Position numbers and translations under genes: made by a program. A stretch of 64,000 nucleotides of DNA from Candidatus Sulfotelmatobacter sp. (GTDB lineage: Bacteria > Vulcanimicrobiota > Vulcanimicrobiia > Vulcanimicrobiales > Vulcanimicrobiaceae), in the NCBI GenBank assembly GCA_035504415.1, contig DATJRY010000013.1, positions 1-64,000 of the forward strand. Reading direction: 5' to 3'. How positions within the stretch are numbered: position 1 is the stretch's first letter; each line of letters begins with the position of its first letter. Shown here piece after piece: positions 61,098-64,000 of this stretch. Under the pieces are notes generated by a model. That model saw nothing but the letters and a program-made list of their open reading frames with translations, did not search any database and had not been told where the DNA came from.

Positions 61098-62288
61098 ATG
61101 GCCCACGTCAGCGGCATCCACTTCTTGCAGATCCCCGGCCCGACGAACGTCCCCGAACGCGTGTTGCGCGCGATCGACCGGGCGACGATCGATCATCGCG
61201 GCCCCGGCTTCGCCGGCCTCACGCTCGAGATCCAAGAGCTGATCCGCCCGGTGTTCGGCACCACGAGCCCGGTCGTGATCTTTGCCGCCTCGGGTACCGG
61301 TGCGTGGGAAGCGGCGCTCGTCAACACGCTCTCGCCCGGCGATCGCGTGCTGATGGTCGAGACCGGTCAGTTCGCCGCGCTGTGGCAGAAGCTCGCGACA
61401 CGACTCGGGCTCGAGGTCGAGGTGATCCCCGGCGATTGGCGTCACGGCGTCGATCCCGACGCGGTCGCGGAACGGCTGACCGCCGACCGTGCGCACGCGA
61501 TCAAGGCCGTCGCGATCGTGCACAACGAGACGTCGACCGGCGTGACCAGCCGCGTCGGCGCGGTCCGCGCCGCGATCGATCGCACCGGTCATCCGGCGCT
61601 GTTCCTGGTCGACACCATCTCCTCACTGGCGTCGATCGACTACCGCCACGACGAGTGGAAGGTCGATGTCACCGTCGGCGGCTCGCAGAAGGGGCTGATG
61701 CTCCCGCCGGGACTCTCGTTCAACGCGGTGTCGGCGAAGGCGCTGGCCGCCAGCGCGACCGCGAAGCTGCCGCGCTCGTACTGGGCGTGGGACGAGATGC
61801 TGGCCGCCAACCAGACCGGCTATTTCCCGTACACGCCGGCGACCAACTTGCTCTACGGCTTGCGCGAAGCGCTGCACATGCTGCACGAGGAGACGCTGCC
61901 GGCGGTGTTCGCGCGTCACGCGCGGCACGCCGAGGCGACGCGCCGCGCGGTGCGCGGCTGGGGCCTGGAGATCCTGGCGGTCGATCCGCGCGAATACTCC
62001 AACACGCTGACGGCCGTCGTCGTGCCCGACGGCGTCGACGCCGACGCGATCCGCGCCACCATCCTCGAGCGTTTCGACATGTCGCTCGGCACCGGGCTCG
62101 GTAAGGTGAAGGGCAAGGTGTTCCGCATCGGGCACTTGGGCTCGTTCAACGATCTGATGCTGGCCGGCACGCTCTGCGGCGTGCAGATGGGGCTCGAGCT
62201 GACGGGCGTCGCGCACGGTGACGGCGTCACGCCGGCGCTGACCTACCTGGCGGCGCCGGCGGCAGAAAAGCAGCTCGCGGCGGTCTGA
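61098..62288 (+). CDS. Class V aminotransferase, serine/alanine-glyoxylate type
   Basis: 396-aa PLP enzyme. IPGPTNVPERVLRAI, ASGTGAWEAALVNTLSPGDR, VHNETSTGVTSRVGAVRAAI, LVDTISSLASIDYRHDEW and the PLP lysine in GGSQKGLMLPPGLS are those of the AGXT/SGAT group. ATG 61098 has GAGG ahead. Converts serine or alanine plus glyoxylate to glycine and the keto acid. An FAD-linked oxidase of glycolate type starts five bases later, suggesting glycolate-glyoxylate flow. Confidence 0.9.
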   Translation: MAHVSGIHFLQIPGPTNVPERVLRAIDRATIDHRGPGFAGLTLEIQELIRPVFGTTSPVVIFAASGTGAWEAALVNTLSPGDRVLMVETGQFAALWQKLATRLGLEVEVIPGDWRHGVDPDAVAERLTADRAHAIKAVAIVHNETSTGVTSRVGAVRAAIDRTGHPALFLVDTISSLASIDYRHDEWKVDVTVGGSQKGLMLPPGLSFNAVSAKALAASATAKLPRSYWAWDEMLAANQTGYFPYTPATNLLYGLREALHMLHEETLPAVFARHARHAEATRRAVRGWGLEILAVDPREYSNTLTAVVVPDGVDADAIRATILERFDMSLGTGLGKVKGKVFRIGHLGSFNDLMLAGTLCGVQMGLELTGVAHGDGVTPALTYLAAPAAEKQLAAV

Positions 62289-62292
62289 GCAC

Positions 62293-64000
62293 GTGAGCGC
62301 GCAGGCGACCGCGCGCGAGCCGATCCTGACCCGACGCATCGAAGCACGGCTGCGCGCCGCGACCAGCGGCGAGGTCTGGTTCGACCGCACGACGCGCGGC
62401 ATGTACGCGACCGACGCGTCGATCTATCAGATGATGCCGCTCGGCGTCGTCGCCCCGCGCCACGCCGACGAGCTCGACGCGATCCTGACGATCGCGCGCG
62501 AAGAAGGCGTGCCGGTCACCGCGCGCGGCGGCGGGACCTCGCAGTGCGGGCAGACCGTCAACCGCGGACTGATCGTCGACGTCAGCCGCCACCTGCGCGA
62601 GCTGATCGCGCTCGACGTCGCCAACCGGCGCGCGCGCGTCCAGCCGGGCATCGTGCTGGACGTGCTCAACCGGGCGCTCAAACCGCACGGCTTGTTCTTC
62701 CCGGTCGACCCTTCGACGGCCAGTCGCTGCACCATCGGCGGCATGACCGCCAACAACAGCTCGGGTGCGCGCTCGATTCGCTACGGCATCATGGCCGACA
62801 ACGTGCTCGGCATCGACGCGCTGCTGGCCGACGGCACCCGCGCGTGGTTCGGCGAGGTCGGAACGAACGGCGACGTCGGGCCAGCGCGCTACGCCGAGCT
62901 GCTGGCGCGCGTGCGCGCCATCGCCGCGCGCGAGGCGACCGAGCTCGACGCCCGCATTCCCAAGGTGCTGCGCCACGTCGGCGGCTACGCGCTGCACAAG
63001 GTGCGCCCGGAGGCGGCCTTCAACGCGGCGACGCTGCTGGTCGGCTCGGAGGGGACGCTGGCGCTGTTCCGCGAGGTCGAGCTGGCGCTGCAGCCGCTGC
63101 CCGAGCACAAGGTGCTGGGCGTCTGCCACTTCCCGCGCTTCGCCGACGCGATGCGCGCGACGCAAGCGCTGGTCGCGCTCGATCCGGTCGCGGTCGAGCT
63201 GGTCGACCGCACGATGATCGAGCTGGCGCGCGGCATCCCCGCCTTCGCCGCGACGATGGCGAAGTACGTGCGCGGCGAGCCGGACGCGCTGCTGCTGGTC
63301 GAGTTCACCGCCGACGACCCCGAGCCGTTGCGTGACCGGCTGACGGCGCTGGCCGACGCGATGGCGGACCTCGGATTCGGGGGCGGCGTCGTCGGGCTGA
63401 CCGATCCGGCGCAGCAAGCCGAGATGCTCGACGTGCGCTCGCAAGGCCTCAACATCATGACCTCGATGCGCGGCGACGCCAAGCCCGTCTCGATCATCGA
63501 AGACTGCGCCGTCCCGCTCGAGCACCTGGCCGAGTACACCAGCGCGCTGACCGACGTCTTCACCAAGTACGGCACCACCGGCACCTGGTACGCGCACGCG
63601 TCGGTCGGCTGTCTGCACGTGCGGCCGGTGCTCGACATGAAGTCGGACGCCGACGTCGGCAAGCTGCGCGCGATCGCCGAGGAGGCGTTCGCGCTGGTGC
63701 GGCACTACGGCGGCGCGCACTCCGGCGAGCACGGCGACGGCATCGTGCGCTCGGAGTTCCACGCCGAGATGTTCGGGCCGCGCATCGTCGCCGCGTTCGG
63801 CGAGGTCAAGGCGGCCTTCGATCCGGCCAACCTGCTCAACCCCGGCAAGATCGTCGACGCACCCAAGATGGACGACCGCGCCAACTTCCGCTATGGTCCC
63901 GGCTACGCGCCGCTCCCGCTGGCGACAGCGCTGGACTGGTCGGCGTGGGGCGGTTTCACTGGCGCCGTCGAGATGTGCAACAACAACGGCGCCTGCCGCA
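62293..64000 (+). CDS. FAD-linked oxidase of D-lactate/glycolate dehydrogenase type (partial)
   Basis: At least 569 aa, cut by the window end. FAD-binding PCMH domain: LGVVAPRHADELDAILTIAR, PVTARGGGTSQCGQTVNRGL, ASRCTIGGMTANNSSGARSI and VGSEGTLALFREVEL. The cap/C-terminal domain has YAHASVGCLHVRPVLD and EHGDGIVRSEF with metal/substrate histidines, then NLLNPGKIV. The CNNNGACR at the edge looks like the first cysteines of a following 4Fe-4S domain, giving the large GlcD-GlcF-like fused form. Start GTG 62293 without SD. Substrate: glycolate, D-lactate or D-2-hydroxyglutarate. Confidence 0.88.
   Translation, partial: MSAQATAREPILTRRIEARLRAATSGEVWFDRTTRGMYATDASIYQMMPLGVVAPRHADELDAILTIAREEGVPVTARGGGTSQCGQTVNRGLIVDVSRHLRELIALDVANRRARVQPGIVLDVLNRALKPHGLFFPVDPSTASRCTIGGMTANNSSGARSIRYGIMADNVLGIDALLADGTRAWFGEVGTNGDVGPARYAELLARVRAIAAREATELDARIPKVLRHVGGYALHKVRPEAAFNAATLLVGSEGTLALFREVELALQPLPEHKVLGVCHFPRFADAMRATQALVALDPVAVELVDRTMIELARGIPAFAATMAKYVRGEPDALLLVEFTADDPEPLRDRLTALADAMADLGFGGGVVGLTDPAQQAEMLDVRSQGLNIMTSMRGDAKPVSIIEDCAVPLEHLAEYTSALTDVFTKYGTTGTWYAHASVGCLHVRPVLDMKSDADVGKLRAIAEEAFALVRHYGGAHSGEHGDGIVRSEFHAEMFGPRIVAAFGEVKAAFDPANLLNPGKIVDAPKMDDRANFRYGPGYAPLPLATALDWSAWGGFTGAVEMCNNNGACR

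Overview
The window is gene-dense, roughly 70% GC bacterial DNA with no rRNA, tRNA, CRISPR array or insertion sequence that I can see. An LptA/OstA-type gene and a predicted outer-membrane barrel suggest a diderm envelope. MreB, an RsbV-RsbW-SigB stress module, Ku/LigD end joining, and many GTG, TTG and overlapping starts fit a high-GC soil-type lineage. Ca. Eremiobacterota/Vulcanimicrobiota is my best guess, but no marker in the window proves it.

Layout. 1-3531: end of a substrate-binding protein plus livGFHM, a branched-chain amino-acid-type ABC importer. 3546-9133: a G1-family glutamic peptidase lipoprotein, an outer-membrane barrel, a MarR regulator with a small exported protein whose promoter holds an AT-rich palindrome, and a soluble chemoreceptor. 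9179-13643: a minus-strand operon of TetR, acyl-CoA dehydrogenase, histidine phosphatase, aminoglycoside-phosphotransferase-like kinase and DHRS4-like SDR; the kinase/dehydrogenase pair matches the parts of ACAD10/ACAD11. A DHA2 efflux pump is divergent from it. 15319-21953: a tartrate/malate-type dehydrogenase, a frameshifted Uma2 gene, and an NHEJ operon with a split LigD (ligase and polymerase on separate genes) and Ku. 22031-27883: two polytopic glycosyltransferase-like membrane proteins, serA and a phosphoglycerate-mutase-like phosphatase. 27880-33443: a receptor with two complete MCP signalling domains, then a cupredoxin / metallophosphoesterase / ECF sigma / anti-sigma operon facing a FecR-like protein.

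34098-42233 holds alaS and the most interesting locus: a B12-type radical SAM enzyme converging on what looks like a split borosin system. This consists of an 82-residue precursor with a hydrophobic C-terminal core and a separate OphMA-like alpha-N-methyltransferase, preceded on the same strand by an XRE-ATPase-TPR regulator. 42568-44431 is a TetR/MFS operon with a 30-bp perfect palindrome. 44439-46798 is a ytxGH-like, rsbV, rsbW, sigB operon. 46853-53308 carries cell-envelope and housekeeping genes (cysteine desulfurase, rarA, lptA-like, mreB, murA). 53407-64000 carries sugar-acid and hydroxyacid catabolism: ACS-family MFS, gluconate-type kinase, EamA exporter, PEP-mutase/ICL-type lyase, ketopantoate-reductase-like enzyme, two tautomerases, FAH hydrolase, cupin, class V aminotransferase and an FAD-linked oxidase cut by the window end.

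Starts were chosen from Shine-Dalgarno (SD) sequences, stop/start overlaps and family N-termini. Protein functions are assigned by motif recognition, not by database search.
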